Shown here piece after piece: positions 1 to 8,580 of a stretch of 64,000 nucleotides of DNA; position 1 is the first letter of the stretch, and the number at the start of each line of letters is the position of its first letter. The stretch spans positions 693,940 through 757,939 of the forward strand of contig MKVW01000004.1 of the NCBI GenBank assembly GCA_001898965.1. The letters run 5' to 3'. The translations under genes were made by a program, and so were the position numbers. The notes under the pieces were generated by a model. It was not told the DNA's origin and searched no databases. It saw nothing but the letters and a program-made list of their open reading frames with translations. This DNA comes from Rhizobiales bacterium 62-17 (lineage in GTDB: Bacteria; Pseudomonadota; Alphaproteobacteria; Rhizobiales; Beijerinckiaceae).

Positions 1-477
1 GGCGATGTTCTGGCCATCGCTCTGCTTGAGGCCAAGGGATTCACGGCGCACGAATTCCGCCAATTTCATCCCGGCGGCAAGCTCGGCGCGCGCCTCTCCT
101 TCGTTCGCGACATCATGCACAAGGGCGACGAGATCCCGCTGGTCGCGACAGGCTCGGCCATGCGCGAGGCCATCATCGAAATGAGCGGCAAACGCTTTGG
201 CTGCGTCGGCATCGTCGATGGCAACGGCCGTCTCAGCGGCATTATCACCGACGGCGACCTGCGCCGCCGCATGGAAAAGTCCGGTGATTTCATCAACGAG
301 CCGGTCGACGCGATCATGACCACCAAGCCGATCACGATCTCGCCCGATCTGATGGCGGCGGAAGCCTTGGCGCTGCTCAACGACAAGCGCCGCTCGGTCC
401 TGCTCGTCGTCGATGAGGCCCAACGTCCAGTGGGCGTGGTCCACCTGCACGACCTCTTGCACCTCGGCGCCGCCTGA
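1..477 (+). CDS. kdsD: D-arabinose 5-phosphate isomerase, C-terminal part (left-truncated by window edge)
   Basis: This is the end of an enzyme that interconverts ribulose 5-phosphate and arabinose 5-phosphate, the entry step to Kdo for lipopolysaccharide. The frame is open from base 1, so the start codon and most of the SIS sugar-isomerase domain lie outside the window. The first visible residues, up to FHPGGKLGARL, match the end of the SIS domain. Two CBS repeats follow, the first containing GIITDGDLRRR and the second DAIMTTKPITI, ending in HLHDLLH. This SIS-CBS-CBS order is that of KdsD/KpsF/GutQ. The next gene starts 195 bases later and looks like a separate unit. A paralogue such as KpsF cannot be excluded. 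Confidence 0.9.
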   Translation, partial: GDVLAIALLEAKGFTAHEFRQFHPGGKLGARLSFVRDIMHKGDEIPLVATGSAMREAIIEMSGKRFGCVGIVDGNGRLSGIITDGDLRRRMEKSGDFINEPVDAIMTTKPITISPDLMAAEALALLNDKRRSVLLVVDEAQRPVGVVHLHDLLHLGAA

Positions 478-537
478 CCGCATCGCGGCAAAGCCAGCAA
501 TAGCAGAGCTTACCGCGCCTCATCGCCTCGAAAATTT

Positions 538-575
538 TTGCAGATTTTTTTCTGCAAGATTCCGTTGCACGTGCA
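538..575. promoter_or_regulatory. TTGCA-rich spacer: weak hairpin plus 10-bp palindrome
   Basis: After kdsD, TTGCAG (538-543) and CTGCAA (552-557) form a 6-bp hairpin around a T-rich loop, and TGCACGTGCA (566-575) is a perfect 10-bp palindrome. The hairpin could be a weak terminator and the palindrome an operator for the following transport operon. Neither assignment is proven by the sequence. Confidence 0.3.
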
Positions 576-635
576 TTTGCAGGTTTGCAGAACGCGCCGT
601 TCCGCGTCATGCTCACTTCAGGTCCGAGGGAGAGA

Positions 636-667
636 GAGGGATATCACCCCCTCGGCGTGAGGGAGAG
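636..667 (+). promoter_or_regulatory. Leader hairpins that can sequester the Shine-Dalgarno of the first Liv operon
   Basis: The likely ribosome site GAGGGAGAG (659-667) sits just before the ATG at 672. CCCTC at 649-653 can pair with GAGGG at 659-663, hiding the site. The same CCCTC can instead pair with an upstream GAGGG at 636-640, freeing it. The two hairpins exclude each other, an arrangement seen in attenuators. The stems are only 5 bp, so this is a suggestion. Confidence 0.3.
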
Positions 668-671
668 ATAT

Positions 672-1904
672 ATGCGGGGACGCGACATCGTCGGCGCAAC
701 GCGCCGTTTCATGCTGGCTGCCGGTCTTGCGACAAGCGCTGCTTTGGCCGCCACGGCCTTTCAAGCACAGGCTCAAGCCCCATCGGGACCGCCGATCCGC
801 ATCGGCAGCACATTGGCACTGACCGGGCCGCTGGCGCAGACCGGCGCCATCCATAAGATAGTCGGCGACCTCTTCGTCGCGCAGTTGAATGCCAGGGGCG
901 GCCTGCTTGGCCGGCCCGTCGAATGGGTGCTGCTTGACGATCAGTCCAAGCCCGACATCACGCGCACGCTCTATGAACGCCTGATCACGGTCGACAAGGT
1001 CGATCTCATCATCGGCCCTTATGCGACAGCCGGCATTCTGTCCGCCATGGCCGTGGCACAGCGCTACAACAAGGTCCTCGTGCACAGCACGTTCGGCATT
1101 CCGAAAATGGCGGCCTATGATCGTCAGTTCCCGGCCTGGCCGCTCGGCATCGACCCTGAAAAGACAATGCCGAACGACCTGCTCGACGCGCTGGCCTCGA
1201 TCGGCAAGACGCCGAAGTCGATCGCCATCGTCACCAGCAAATTCCCGTCGGTGCAATTCGTCGCCGTCGGCGCGCGCGAAGTCGCCAAGGCACGCGGCGT
1301 CAAGGAAGCGCTCTATCTCGAATTCGAATTCGGCACCCGCGACTTCGGACCGATCGCCGCGCGCGTGCGCGAGGCCGATCCCGATCTCTTGTTCGTCGGC
1401 GCCATCGGCCTCGAGGGCAACCAATTGCTCGAAGCGCTCGACAAGCTGAACTACAAGCCTCGCAATCACTTCTACGTCTATCCGACACCAGGCCCGCTGG
1501 CGACATCGCCGCTCGGCAACGACGCCATGGCGACGACCGCCTTCGAAAACCTGCCGCCGCTCAACAAGAACCCCGAGGCCGCCGCCTTCGCCAAGGCGTT
1601 CACCGAAGCCGCGACCAAGGCCGGCCTGCCCTATACGGAGCCGGAAACCCAGGCGGGCGCGAGCTGGTCGATGTGGGAAATTCTCACCGGCGCGATCAAG
1701 GCAACCAAGTCGCTCGACGACAAGGTGCTGGCCGACCACATCAAGAAAAATGGCTCGGATACCGTGCTCGGCCACATCAGCTTCGATGGCCAGAACAACT
1801 ATGGCAAGAACCTGATGCGCACCAAGCAAGTGCAGCAGGGCAAATGGGTCATCATCTGGCCGAAGGATATGATCACGCCCGGCTATACGGTCCAGGGCAA
1901 GTAA
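672..1904 (+). CDS. Branched-chain amino acid-type ABC transporter substrate-binding protein
   Basis: This is a periplasmic binding protein of the LivJ/LivK type (Peripla_BP_6 fold), about 410 residues. The start at 672 is chosen because GAGGGAGAG lies 5-13 bases upstream; longer in-frame starts lack such a site and would bury the signal peptide. The N-terminus has a twin-arginine-like motif (TRRFML) and a hydrophobic stretch ending AQAQA, so it is probably exported. The mature part opens IRIGSTLALTGPLAQTG, typical of the family, where a bound amide or carboxylate sits between two lobes. It heads an operon with a LivH permease, a fused LivM-LivG and LivF. The family also takes up aromatic acids, amides and urea, so the ligand cannot be named. 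Confidence 0.88.
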   Translation: MRGRDIVGATRRFMLAAGLATSAALAATAFQAQAQAPSGPPIRIGSTLALTGPLAQTGAIHKIVGDLFVAQLNARGGLLGRPVEWVLLDDQSKPDITRTLYERLITVDKVDLIIGPYATAGILSAMAVAQRYNKVLVHSTFGIPKMAAYDRQFPAWPLGIDPEKTMPNDLLDALASIGKTPKSIAIVTSKFPSVQFVAVGAREVAKARGVKEALYLEFEFGTRDFGPIAARVREADPDLLFVGAIGLEGNQLLEALDKLNYKPRNHFYVYPTPGPLATSPLGNDAMATTAFENLPPLNKNPEAAAFAKAFTEAATKAGLPYTEPETQAGASWSMWEILTGAIKATKSLDDKVLADHIKKNGSDTVLGHISFDGQNNYGKNLMRTKQVQQGKWVIIWPKDMITPGYTVQGK

Positions 1905-1934
1905 AGCGTCATCAGAGAAACAAGCCATCACCCG

Positions 1935-2783
1935 ATGAGCGCAACGCTGTTTGGACAATCGGTACTGTCGGGGATTTTCGCCGGCAGTCTCTACGCCTTG
2001 ATGGGGCTCGGCATGAGCCTCTCCTGGCGTTACCTGCGGGTCATCAACATCGCCCATTTCGGCTTGGTGTTCCTGGCCGCCTACATGACCTACGAATTCG
2101 CCGGCGTGCGCGGCTTCAGCGCGCTCGCCGTCGCCCTTCTGCTGATTCCTTTGTTCTTCATGCTGGGCGTCATCCAGCAGGTGCTGATCCTGCGGTTCAA
2201 CGTCAACGAATTTTCCTCGCTGATCGTCACCTATGGCCTGGCAATCATCGCCGAAGCAGTGATCCAGCTCATCTGGTCGGCCGATTTCGTGCGCTACGAA
2301 AACCGCGCCCTGCACGGCAATGTCGAAGTCGGCACGCTGCTCCTGCCGATGGCTGATATCTTGTTGGTTGTCATCGCCGTCGGCCTGTGTGTCGCCACCT
2401 GGGCCGCCATGCGCTTCACCTGGCTCGGCAAGGCTCTGCGCGCCGGGCTCGACAATCCCGCCATCGCCGCCGCCTTCGGCGTGCCCAACCAGCGTTTGCT
2501 GTTGCTGGTCTCGGGCTTCTCCGCCGCGCTTGCCGCCGTTGCCGGTGTCTTTGTCGCACTGCTTTACACGCTGGCGCCAAGCCAAATCCTATCCTGGCTC
2601 GGTGTCGTCTTCGCCGCCGTTCTGCTCGGCGGCCTCGGCAATCCTCTGGGCCTTCTCGCCGCCGGTATGCTGATCGGCGTCAGCGAAGCGATCACCATGG
2701 CGGTCACCGCTCCGTCCTGGGCACCGGTCGTGCCCTTCACCATCTTGATCCTGCTTCTCGTGCTATGGCCGCAACGGGTGTGA
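1935..2783 (+). CDS. Liv-type ABC transporter permease (LivH family)
   Basis: This is an inner-membrane permease of the branched-chain amino acid ABC family, 282 residues, the usual LivH length. The N-terminus LSGIFAGSLYALMGLGMSL and the near-C-terminal GGLGNPLGLLAAGMLIG are the conserved LivH ends, with strongly hydrophobic segments throughout. It starts 31 bases after the binding-protein stop and ends 8 bases before the next gene, so all are probably cotranscribed. The ribosome site before 1935 is weak, and translation may depend on the upstream gene. It should pair with the LivM half of the next protein to form the channel. Confidence 0.9.
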   Translation: MSATLFGQSVLSGIFAGSLYALMGLGMSLSWRYLRVINIAHFGLVFLAAYMTYEFAGVRGFSALAVALLLIPLFFMLGVIQQVLILRFNVNEFSSLIVTYGLAIIAEAVIQLIWSADFVRYENRALHGNVEVGTLLLPMADILLVVIAVGLCVATWAAMRFTWLGKALRAGLDNPAIAAAFGVPNQRLLLLVSGFSAALAAVAGVFVALLYTLAPSQILSWLGVVFAAVLLGGLGNPLGLLAAGMLIGVSEAITMAVTAPSWAPVVPFTILILLLVLWPQRV

Positions 2784-2790
2784 GTGGAAT

Positions 2791-4596
2791 ATGGCCTCGG
2801 TAACCGCAGACACGCCCCTCATTCCCACCCGCTCCGCCGCCGCGCGCTTTGGCGTCCCGACCGCGCTCGCGGTCGCGCTGGTGCTGCTCCTCCTATTGCC
2901 GGCGCTCGGCCTGCCGCCGTTCTTCGAATCCTTCCTCTATCTCCTGTGCCTGTGGATTTCGCTGGCGACCTCCTGGACCATCATCAGCGGCTTCACCGGC
3001 TATTTCTCCTTCGGCCACGGCGCTTTTTACGGCGTCGGCATGTATACGACCGCCAATCTCGGCGCTTCGCTGCCGATCCTCGTCTGCCTCGTGATTGCGG
3101 CGGCACTGGCGGCCTTGTTGAGCCTGGGCATGGGCGCCGTGATCTTTCGCGTGCGCCGGCTGCGCGGCGAATTGTTCGCGCTCTTAACTTTGGCGATGAC
3201 CATCGTCGTCGCCACCATCGTGCTCAACACACCGATCGACGGCGGACCGGGCAAATATCTGCTCGGCGTGCAATTGCCGCGCATCTACGACAATTCGGCC
3301 ACGACGATCTATCTGCTCGGCGCTTGCGTCGCGATCGGCACGCTTGCCATCACCTACTTCATACAATACGGCCGCCTTGGCCGCGGCCTCTTCGCCATCG
3401 CCGACGATGAGGATGTCGCCGAAGGATTGGGCGTTCCATCCTATCGCTACAAGCTGATCGCCTTCGCCATTTCATCGGCCATCGCCGGTGTCGCCGGCGC
3501 CGTCCACGCCATCTTCGTCAGCTATGTCACCGTCTCGGAAACCTTCTCCAGCACCGTGGCGCTGTTCGTCATTCTGATGAGCGTCATCGGCGGCATGCGC
3601 CATTGGCTCGGTCCAGCCATCGGCGCGGTCTTCGTCACGACAATCAACTTCGTCTTCGTCTCCGGCGATTCCGCGCTCGCGGCACGCATCGTCATCGGCC
3701 TGGCGCTGATCCTCGCCACTTTGTTCCTGCCGGAAGGCGTCGCCGGTTTCGTGCAGAAACAGGTGCACAAACGCCGCGCCGCCTCCGCGGGCAGCACCGA
3801 CACCGCGCCGCATGTGCTGGTGCCAGCCGCGCCAATCGCGACGGCGCCGGCAACCACCGAGCGGCCCGTTCTCTTGAAAGGCGAGAACATCAGCCTCGCC
3901 TTCCGTGGCGTACAGGCGCTCGATGGCGTCAATTTCGACATTCGCCAGGGCGAGATTCTCGGCCTCATCGGCCCCAACGGTTCGGGCAAATCGACGCTCA
4001 TCAATGTGATGAACGGCTTCTACAAACCAGACACCGGACGGCTGCTGTTCGAGGGCCAGGATCTCGCGCAAATGCCGGCCCATCGCATCGCGTGCCTCGG
4101 CCTCGCCCGCACCTTCCAGATCCCGCGCCCCTTCCAGCATCTGAGCGTGCTCGACAATGTGATGGTGGCGGCTATGTTCGGCGGTGCCGCCTATCCGCAG
4201 GAAACGGCACGGCGCAAGGCGCTCGAAACGCTGGACTTCGTCGGTCTCGCCAATCGCGCCGGCGCTTTTCCGAGCGAATTGAACCTGCACCAGCGCAAAT
4301 TCCTCGAACTGGCGCGCGCGCTCGTCTCCGATGCCCGCCTCGTCATGCTCGATGAAGTGCTCGCCGGCCTGACGCCAAGCGAGATCACCAGCGCCATCGC
4401 CATGGTCCGCCGCATCCACGGCGGCGAGCGCACCATCGTCTTCGTTGAACACAACATGCGCGCCGTCATGGAACTGACCGACCGGCTGATCATCCTCAAC
4501 CAGGGCAAACTGATCGCCGAAGGCGATCCGCGCACGGTGATGGACGATCCGGCGGTGATCCGCGCCTATCTGGGGACGAGCGATGCTGAAAGCTGA
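2791..4596 (+). CDS. Fused Liv-type permease (LivM) and ATP-binding protein (LivG)
   Basis: This 601-residue protein joins two subunits that are usually separate. Residues about 1-330 are a LivM-type permease, containing SGFTGYFSFGHGAFYG and ending near LFLPEGVAG. A short Ala/Pro/Thr-rich linker follows. Residues about 355-601 are a LivG-type ATPase with Walker A GPNGSGKST near residue 394 and Walker B VMLDEVLAG. The signature loop reads LNLHQRKFLELARAL in place of LSGGQ, a variation seen in parts of the Liv ATPase family. The C-terminus AYLGT is typical of LivG. It overlaps the livF-like gene by 14 bases. The fusion fixes one LivG per LivM, with LivF as the second nucleotide-binding subunit. 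Confidence 0.9.
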   Translation: MASVTADTPLIPTRSAAARFGVPTALAVALVLLLLLPALGLPPFFESFLYLLCLWISLATSWTIISGFTGYFSFGHGAFYGVGMYTTANLGASLPILVCLVIAAALAALLSLGMGAVIFRVRRLRGELFALLTLAMTIVVATIVLNTPIDGGPGKYLLGVQLPRIYDNSATTIYLLGACVAIGTLAITYFIQYGRLGRGLFAIADDEDVAEGLGVPSYRYKLIAFAISSAIAGVAGAVHAIFVSYVTVSETFSSTVALFVILMSVIGGMRHWLGPAIGAVFVTTINFVFVSGDSALAARIVIGLALILATLFLPEGVAGFVQKQVHKRRAASAGSTDTAPHVLVPAAPIATAPATTERPVLLKGENISLAFRGVQALDGVNFDIRQGEILGLIGPNGSGKSTLINVMNGFYKPDTGRLLFEGQDLAQMPAHRIACLGLARTFQIPRPFQHLSVLDNVMVAAMFGGAAYPQETARRKALETLDFVGLANRAGAFPSELNLHQRKFLELARALVSDARLVMLDEVLAGLTPSEITSAIAMVRRIHGGERTIVFVEHNMRAVMELTDRLIILNQGKLIAEGDPRTVMDDPAVIRAYLGTSDAES

Positions 4597-5293
4597 CGCG
4601 GTCTGCGTGGGCTATGGAGAGGCCCTCGCGCTCTCGAACATCTCCTTCGATCTCGGCCCCGGCGAACTCGTCGCCATCATCGGCCCGAACGGCGCCGGCA
4701 AGACCACGTTGGTCAATGCGCTCGCGCGCCTGCTGCCGATCCGCAGCGGCGGTATCCTGCTCGATGGCGAAAACATCGCCCGGCTGACGCCGCAGCAATT
4801 GGCCGATCGCGGCGTCGCCATCATTCCCGAAGGCCGCCGCCTGTTCACCTCGATGACGGTGGAGGAAAATCTCGAACTCGGCTGCTACCGCGCCGCCGCC
4901 CGCGCCCACAAGCGCGAAGGGCTGGAACAGGCCTATGCCATGTTCCCCATTCTCGGTGAACGGCGTCGGCAGATTTCCGGTACGCTGTCGGGCGGCCAGC
5001 AGCAGATGGTGGCTTTCGCGCGCGCGCTGATGGCGCGGCCTCGCCTGCTGCTCATCGACGAGCCGTCGCTGGGCCTCGCCCCCGTCATCATCAAACAGGT
5101 GTTCGAGACCATCGCCCGCATCCATGCGACGGGTGTCTCCATCCTGCTCATCGAGCAAAATGCCACCAAGGCCTTGGAAGCGGCGCAGCGCGCCTATGTG
5201 CTAGATTGCGGCCAGATGATCGCGTCGGGCACGCCGGACGAATTGCGCCAGCGGCCCGAGATCGGCGCCGCCTATCTCGGGCATGGGCACTGA
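4583..5293 (+). CDS. Liv-type ABC transporter ATP-binding protein (LivF family)
   Basis: This 236-residue ATPase is the second nucleotide-binding subunit of the first Liv-type importer. Walker A GPNGAGKTT is at about residues 34-42, the signature is LSGGQQQM, Walker B is LLLIDEPSLGLAP, and the switch His region is IEQNATKAL; IPEGRRLF is typical of LivF. It starts inside the end of the fused permease-ATPase gene (14-base overlap), which implies translational coupling. It is the last gene of the operon; a REP-like hairpin lies about 170 bases downstream, before the convergent NfeD gene. Confidence 0.92.
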   Translation: MLKADAVCVGYGEALALSNISFDLGPGELVAIIGPNGAGKTTLVNALARLLPIRSGGILLDGENIARLTPQQLADRGVAIIPEGRRLFTSMTVEENLELGCYRAAARAHKREGLEQAYAMFPILGERRRQISGTLSGGQQQMVAFARALMARPRLLLIDEPSLGLAPVIIKQVFETIARIHATGVSILLIEQNATKALEAAQRAYVLDCGQMIASGTPDELRQRPEIGAAYLGHGH

Positions 5294-5463
5294 AGCAGCA
5301 CTCGCAGTGACGGTAAGCGCCAGGCGCCTCAGCCAGCACATAATTCCGCCGCTTCTCTTTCGTATTTTCAAAGCGATGACGATGGTTGTCGCCCCGCTTC
5401 ATCGCGTTGGAGGGGGGTATCGGCCAATTCTGAGGAACAACCCCATGCAAGGGACGTTCTAGG

Positions 5464-5502
5464 TGTCATTCCCACTCGCGCTTCGCGCATAGGGGAATGA
5501 CA
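5464..5502. repeat. REP-like long hairpin between convergent operons
   Basis: TGTCATTCCC (5464-5473) and GGGAATGACA (5493-5502) are perfect 10-bp inverted repeats, with an inner CGCG-CTT-CGCG hairpin. It lies between the convergent livF-like and nfeD-like genes and has no T-run. The TGTCATTCCC/GGGAATGACA pair resembles dispersed palindromic elements found in many proteobacteria. It may also stop transcription from both sides. Confidence 0.5.
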
Positions 5503-5524
5503 GTGGAGAGGTTTGAGCAGGCTG

Positions 5525-5968
5525 CTAGGCCTGCTCGACCTGCAGCACCATGGCGTCCTCGACGCCGACCACTTTGATCTTGGTGCCGGCCGGCAGATCG
5601 GGACCGCGCACCACCCATTGCGAATCGTTGACGCGAATGCGCCCCTCACCCTGACGGATCGCTTCGCTCAAAACGAAGCTGCGACCCACCAAAGCGTCGG
5701 CACGGCGATTGAGAAACGGCTGATCGCCGGCGCTGTCGCGCGAGCCATAGAATTTCCGGCCGAGCAGCAGCGACACGATGGCGAAAATGCCGAACAGCAG
5801 CAGCGCCCACGGCAACGACAGGCCGATGAGACTGAGCACCAGCCCGGTGGCGATCGACGCCAGGCCGATCCACAACAGGAACATTCCCGGCGCGATGGCT
5901 TCGGCCGCGCAGAGCAAGATGCCCGCGACCAGCCACCACCACGCCACATGCAACCCCATGAAATCCAT
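5525..5968 (-). CDS. NfeD family membrane protein
   Basis: This short NfeD-type protein of 147 residues begins with about three closely spaced hydrophobic segments (residues about 7-70, including GLHVAWWWLVAGILL). A soluble C-terminal domain of about 65 residues follows (from ADALVGRSFVL to the end), matching the OB-fold NfeD domain. Short NfeD proteins accompany SPFH/stomatin-like proteins, and here the gene starts 23 bases after the stop of such a partner on the same strand. The pair is thought to organise membrane domains or membrane-protein quality control. There is no protease domain, unlike long NfeD. Confidence 0.88.
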   Translation of the reverse strand: MDFMGLHVAWWWLVAGILLCAAEAIAPGMFLLWIGLASIATGLVLSLIGLSLPWALLLFGIFAIVSLLLGRKFYGSRDSAGDQPFLNRRADALVGRSFVLSEAIRQGEGRIRVNDSQWVVRGPDLPAGTKIKVVGVEDAMVLQVEQA

Positions 5969-5991
5969 CTTCGCCCTCGTCCTTTGCGCGA

Positions 5992-6972
5992 TCAGCCACG
6001 ATTGGTCGGCGGCAGGCTGCTGCCCCGCCGCGTCTCGCCGCCACTTGGGCTCGAGCCCAGATGCGCTTCCCGCGTCAGCTCCGTGATACCAGCCAGCGTA
6101 CCGGCGATGCCGGCCATGTCCATCGGCATCAGGAAGGTCTTCTGATTGGTGGAATGCGCCAGGGCATCGATCGCCCGGACATATTTTTCGGCGATGAAAT
6201 AGTTGAGCGCGGCGATGTCGCCCTTGGCAATCGCTTCAGAGACGGAGCGCGTCGCTTCGGCTTCCGCCAAGGCTTGACGTTCTCGCGCCTCGGCGTCGCG
6301 GAACGCGGCTTCCTTACGGCCTTCGGCCTCAAGCACGACGGCCTGCTTGCGGCCTTCGGCGCGCAGAATTTCCGCCTGCCGCTGGCCTTCCGCCTCAAGC
6401 ACGCTGGCGCGCTTTTCGCGTTCCGCCTTCATCTGCCGTGCCATCGAGTCGACGAGATCGCGCGGCGGCACGATGTCCTTGATCTCGACGCGGTTGGTCT
6501 TGATGCCCCAGGGCTGCGCCGCCTGTTCGATCACCGACAGCAGCCGGTTGTTGATCTCGTCGCGATGCGACAGCAGTTGGTCGAGGTCCATCGAGCCCAT
6601 GACGGTACGAATATTGGTCATGGTGAGATTGAGCAGCGCGATCTCCAGATTGGAGACCTCATAGGAGGCGCGTGCCGCATCGAGCACCTGGAAGAACAAC
6701 ACGCCGTCGACCGAGACGCTGGCATTGTCCTTGGTGATGACCTCCTGCGTCGGCACGTCGAGCACCTGCTCCATGACGTTGATCTTGCGGCCGATGCGGT
6801 CGATCCACGGCATGATGATGCCAAGCCCCGGATAGAGCGTCTTATAATATTTGCCGAACCGTTCGACCGTATAGGCATAGCCCTGCGGCACCTGCCGCAC
6901 GCCCATCAGCAGCGTGACGATGACGAACAGAACGAATGCGATGGCAAAAAGCCCCAGCCCGGAAATCATCAT
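5992..6972 (-). CDS. SPFH domain paraslipin/stomatin-like protein (QmcA type)
   Basis: This membrane-anchored SPFH-domain protein has about 326 residues. The start at 6972 is chosen because GGAAAGGA lies 7 bases upstream and the protein then begins directly with its single hydrophobic anchor (ISGLGLFAIAFVLFVIVTLL). The SPFH core follows, with RFGKYYKTLYPGLG and QVLDVPTQEVITKDNA, and then an Ala/Glu-rich coiled-coil region (EAEGQRQAEILRAEGRKQ). This is the layout of QmcA/YbbK and human STOML2. It likely forms large oligomers at the inner membrane, and the NfeD-type gene downstream supports this. A longer start at 7056 adds an unrelated hydrophilic tail and lacks a ribosome site. Confidence 0.92.
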   Translation of the reverse strand: MMISGLGLFAIAFVLFVIVTLLMGVRQVPQGYAYTVERFGKYYKTLYPGLGIIMPWIDRIGRKINVMEQVLDVPTQEVITKDNASVSVDGVLFFQVLDAARASYEVSNLEIALLNLTMTNIRTVMGSMDLDQLLSHRDEINNRLLSVIEQAAQPWGIKTNRVEIKDIVPPRDLVDSMARQMKAEREKRASVLEAEGQRQAEILRAEGRKQAVVLEAEGRKEAAFRDAEARERQALAEAEATRSVSEAIAKGDIAALNYFIAEKYVRAIDALAHSTNQKTFLMPMDMAGIAGTLAGITELTREAHLGSSPSGGETRRGSSLPPTNRG

Positions 6973-7251
6973 GATGGAATCCTTTCCCAAGAAGTGGTCA
7001 TTCTCTCTCACACCATGCGGCTGATGCATGACAAATCGCACAGACCGGGTGGCCAACGCCAGTCCGCGCGGAACTTAAGCGCCCAAAATGGCCGGCCTAT
7101 ACGTGAGAACACCCCGGTTTTCGCCCCGATGAGACATCAAGTTGCACCCTTAATGGGGATGGTAAACAATTCCGAAATGACTTGCCCCTAATTTCCGCTG
7201 TCGAAAGCCCAAATCCCGCCGGTCTGCGGGACAGGAATACCGGAGCAAAGC

Positions 7252-8562
7252 ATGGCGTTCGCGCGCAAGAGACTGCGGCCGTTCCACGCGGAACCGCCGA
7301 TCACCCCATCCCTGGCCACGGCCACCCATGGCCAGATCCTGCGCACTTTGATTTTCGTCGCCTCCGCGCTTCTCGTCCTGGCCGGCTTCCTGCACTCGAC
7401 GGCGCGGGCGCAAGGCGCGCCCCGCGGCGCGGCCGCCGAAAGCGGCTTTGGCACCTTCGTCTCCGGCCTGTGGCCAGAAGCCCAGTCGCGCGGCGTGTCC
7501 CGTCAGCTCTTCGACCAGATCTTCAGCGGCATGACGCCCGATATGTCGCTCCTCAAGCACAGCAGCAAACAGGCCGAATTCGTCAAGCCGGTCTGGAGCT
7601 ATCTCTCTGGTGCCGTGACGGCTTCGCGCATTTCGCAAGGCCAGGACATGGCCAAGCGTTTTGGCCAGGTGCTCACCGATGTCGAGCGTCGCTATGGCGT
7701 CGACCGTTATGTGGTTCTGGCCATCTGGGGCATGGAAACGAGCTACGGCCAGATGACCGGCGGCAAGAACGTGGTGCGTTCGCTCGCCACCCTGGCTTAC
7801 GGCAGCGAGCGCCGCGACTTCTTCCGCAACGAACTGCTGATCGCGCTGACCATCCTGCAGCAGGGCCATATCGGCTATGGGCAGATGAACGGCTCCTGGG
7901 CCGGCGCCATGGGCCAGACCCAATTCATGCCGTCGAGCTTCATGAAATATGCGGTCGACTATGACGGCGACGGCCACAAGAACATCTGGACCAGCATCCC
8001 CGATGCCATCGCCTCCACCGCCAATTATCTCGCCGGCTATGGCTGGCGGCGCGGCGAAACCTGGGGCTATGAAGTGGTCATCCCCTCGGGCTTCGATTTT
8101 TCCGCGCACGAACCGCAGACCGGCCGCTCCTTTCCGCAGTGGGCGGGCCTGGGCGTGCGCCGCGCCGATGGCGAGGCCATGCCATCAGGCGGTGAGGCCT
8201 CGCTGTTCTTGCCGGCTGGCGCCCGTGGCCCAGCCTTCCTGATCACGCCGAATTTCCGCGTCATCAAGTCTTACAACAACTCCCAGGCTTACGCGCTGGG
8301 CGTCGCCATCCTCAGCGATCGGATCGCCGGAGCCGGCAGTCTGGCGGCCAAATGGCCGACCGGCGACAAGCCACTCACCACAGCCCAAGCCATGGAAATG
8401 CAACGTCATCTCAATCGGTTGGGGCTCGATGCCGGCAAGGTCGACGGCAAAATCGGCGAGCAGGTGCAAACGGCGATCCGGGCCTTCCAGAAGCGCCGCG
8501 GCCTGACGCCGGACGGCTATGCCACCGTCAGCCTCCTCGAACAGATGCGCTCGCACCGCTGA
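7252..8562 (+). CDS. Lytic murein transglycosylase (MltB family) with C-terminal peptidoglycan-binding domain
   Basis: This enzyme cleaves the MurNAc-GlcNAc bond of peptidoglycan to leave a 1,6-anhydro end. It has 436 residues and starts at an ATG with GGAG 8 bases upstream. An N-terminal basic stretch and hydrophobic segment (TLIFVASALLVLAGFL) act as a signal or anchor. The SLT_2 domain covers about residues 65-345; the catalytic Glu is near residue 162 in AIWGMETSYG, and MGQTQFMPSSF is a conserved substrate-cleft motif. A PG_binding_1 domain (LNRLGLDAGKVDGKIG to the end) closes the protein. The gene stands 18 bases before the next one, so the two may be cotranscribed. Confidence 0.93.
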   Translation: MAFARKRLRPFHAEPPITPSLATATHGQILRTLIFVASALLVLAGFLHSTARAQGAPRGAAAESGFGTFVSGLWPEAQSRGVSRQLFDQIFSGMTPDMSLLKHSSKQAEFVKPVWSYLSGAVTASRISQGQDMAKRFGQVLTDVERRYGVDRYVVLAIWGMETSYGQMTGGKNVVRSLATLAYGSERRDFFRNELLIALTILQQGHIGYGQMNGSWAGAMGQTQFMPSSFMKYAVDYDGDGHKNIWTSIPDAIASTANYLAGYGWRRGETWGYEVVIPSGFDFSAHEPQTGRSFPQWAGLGVRRADGEAMPSGGEASLFLPAGARGPAFLITPNFRVIKSYNNSQAYALGVAILSDRIAGAGSLAAKWPTGDKPLTTAQAMEMQRHLNRLGLDAGKVDGKIGEQVQTAIRAFQKRRGLTPDGYATVSLLEQMRSHR

Positions 8563-8580
8563 TCTGGTAAAACTTGGGGC

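Noticed and set aside
618..2585. Long open frame on the minus strand opposite the Liv-type binding protein and permease
   Set aside because: It is the antisense shadow of GC-rich genes with third-position bias; its translation is low-complexity and matches no domain. The same applies to minus-strand frames at 45468-46652, 59316-60740 and 61108-62508.
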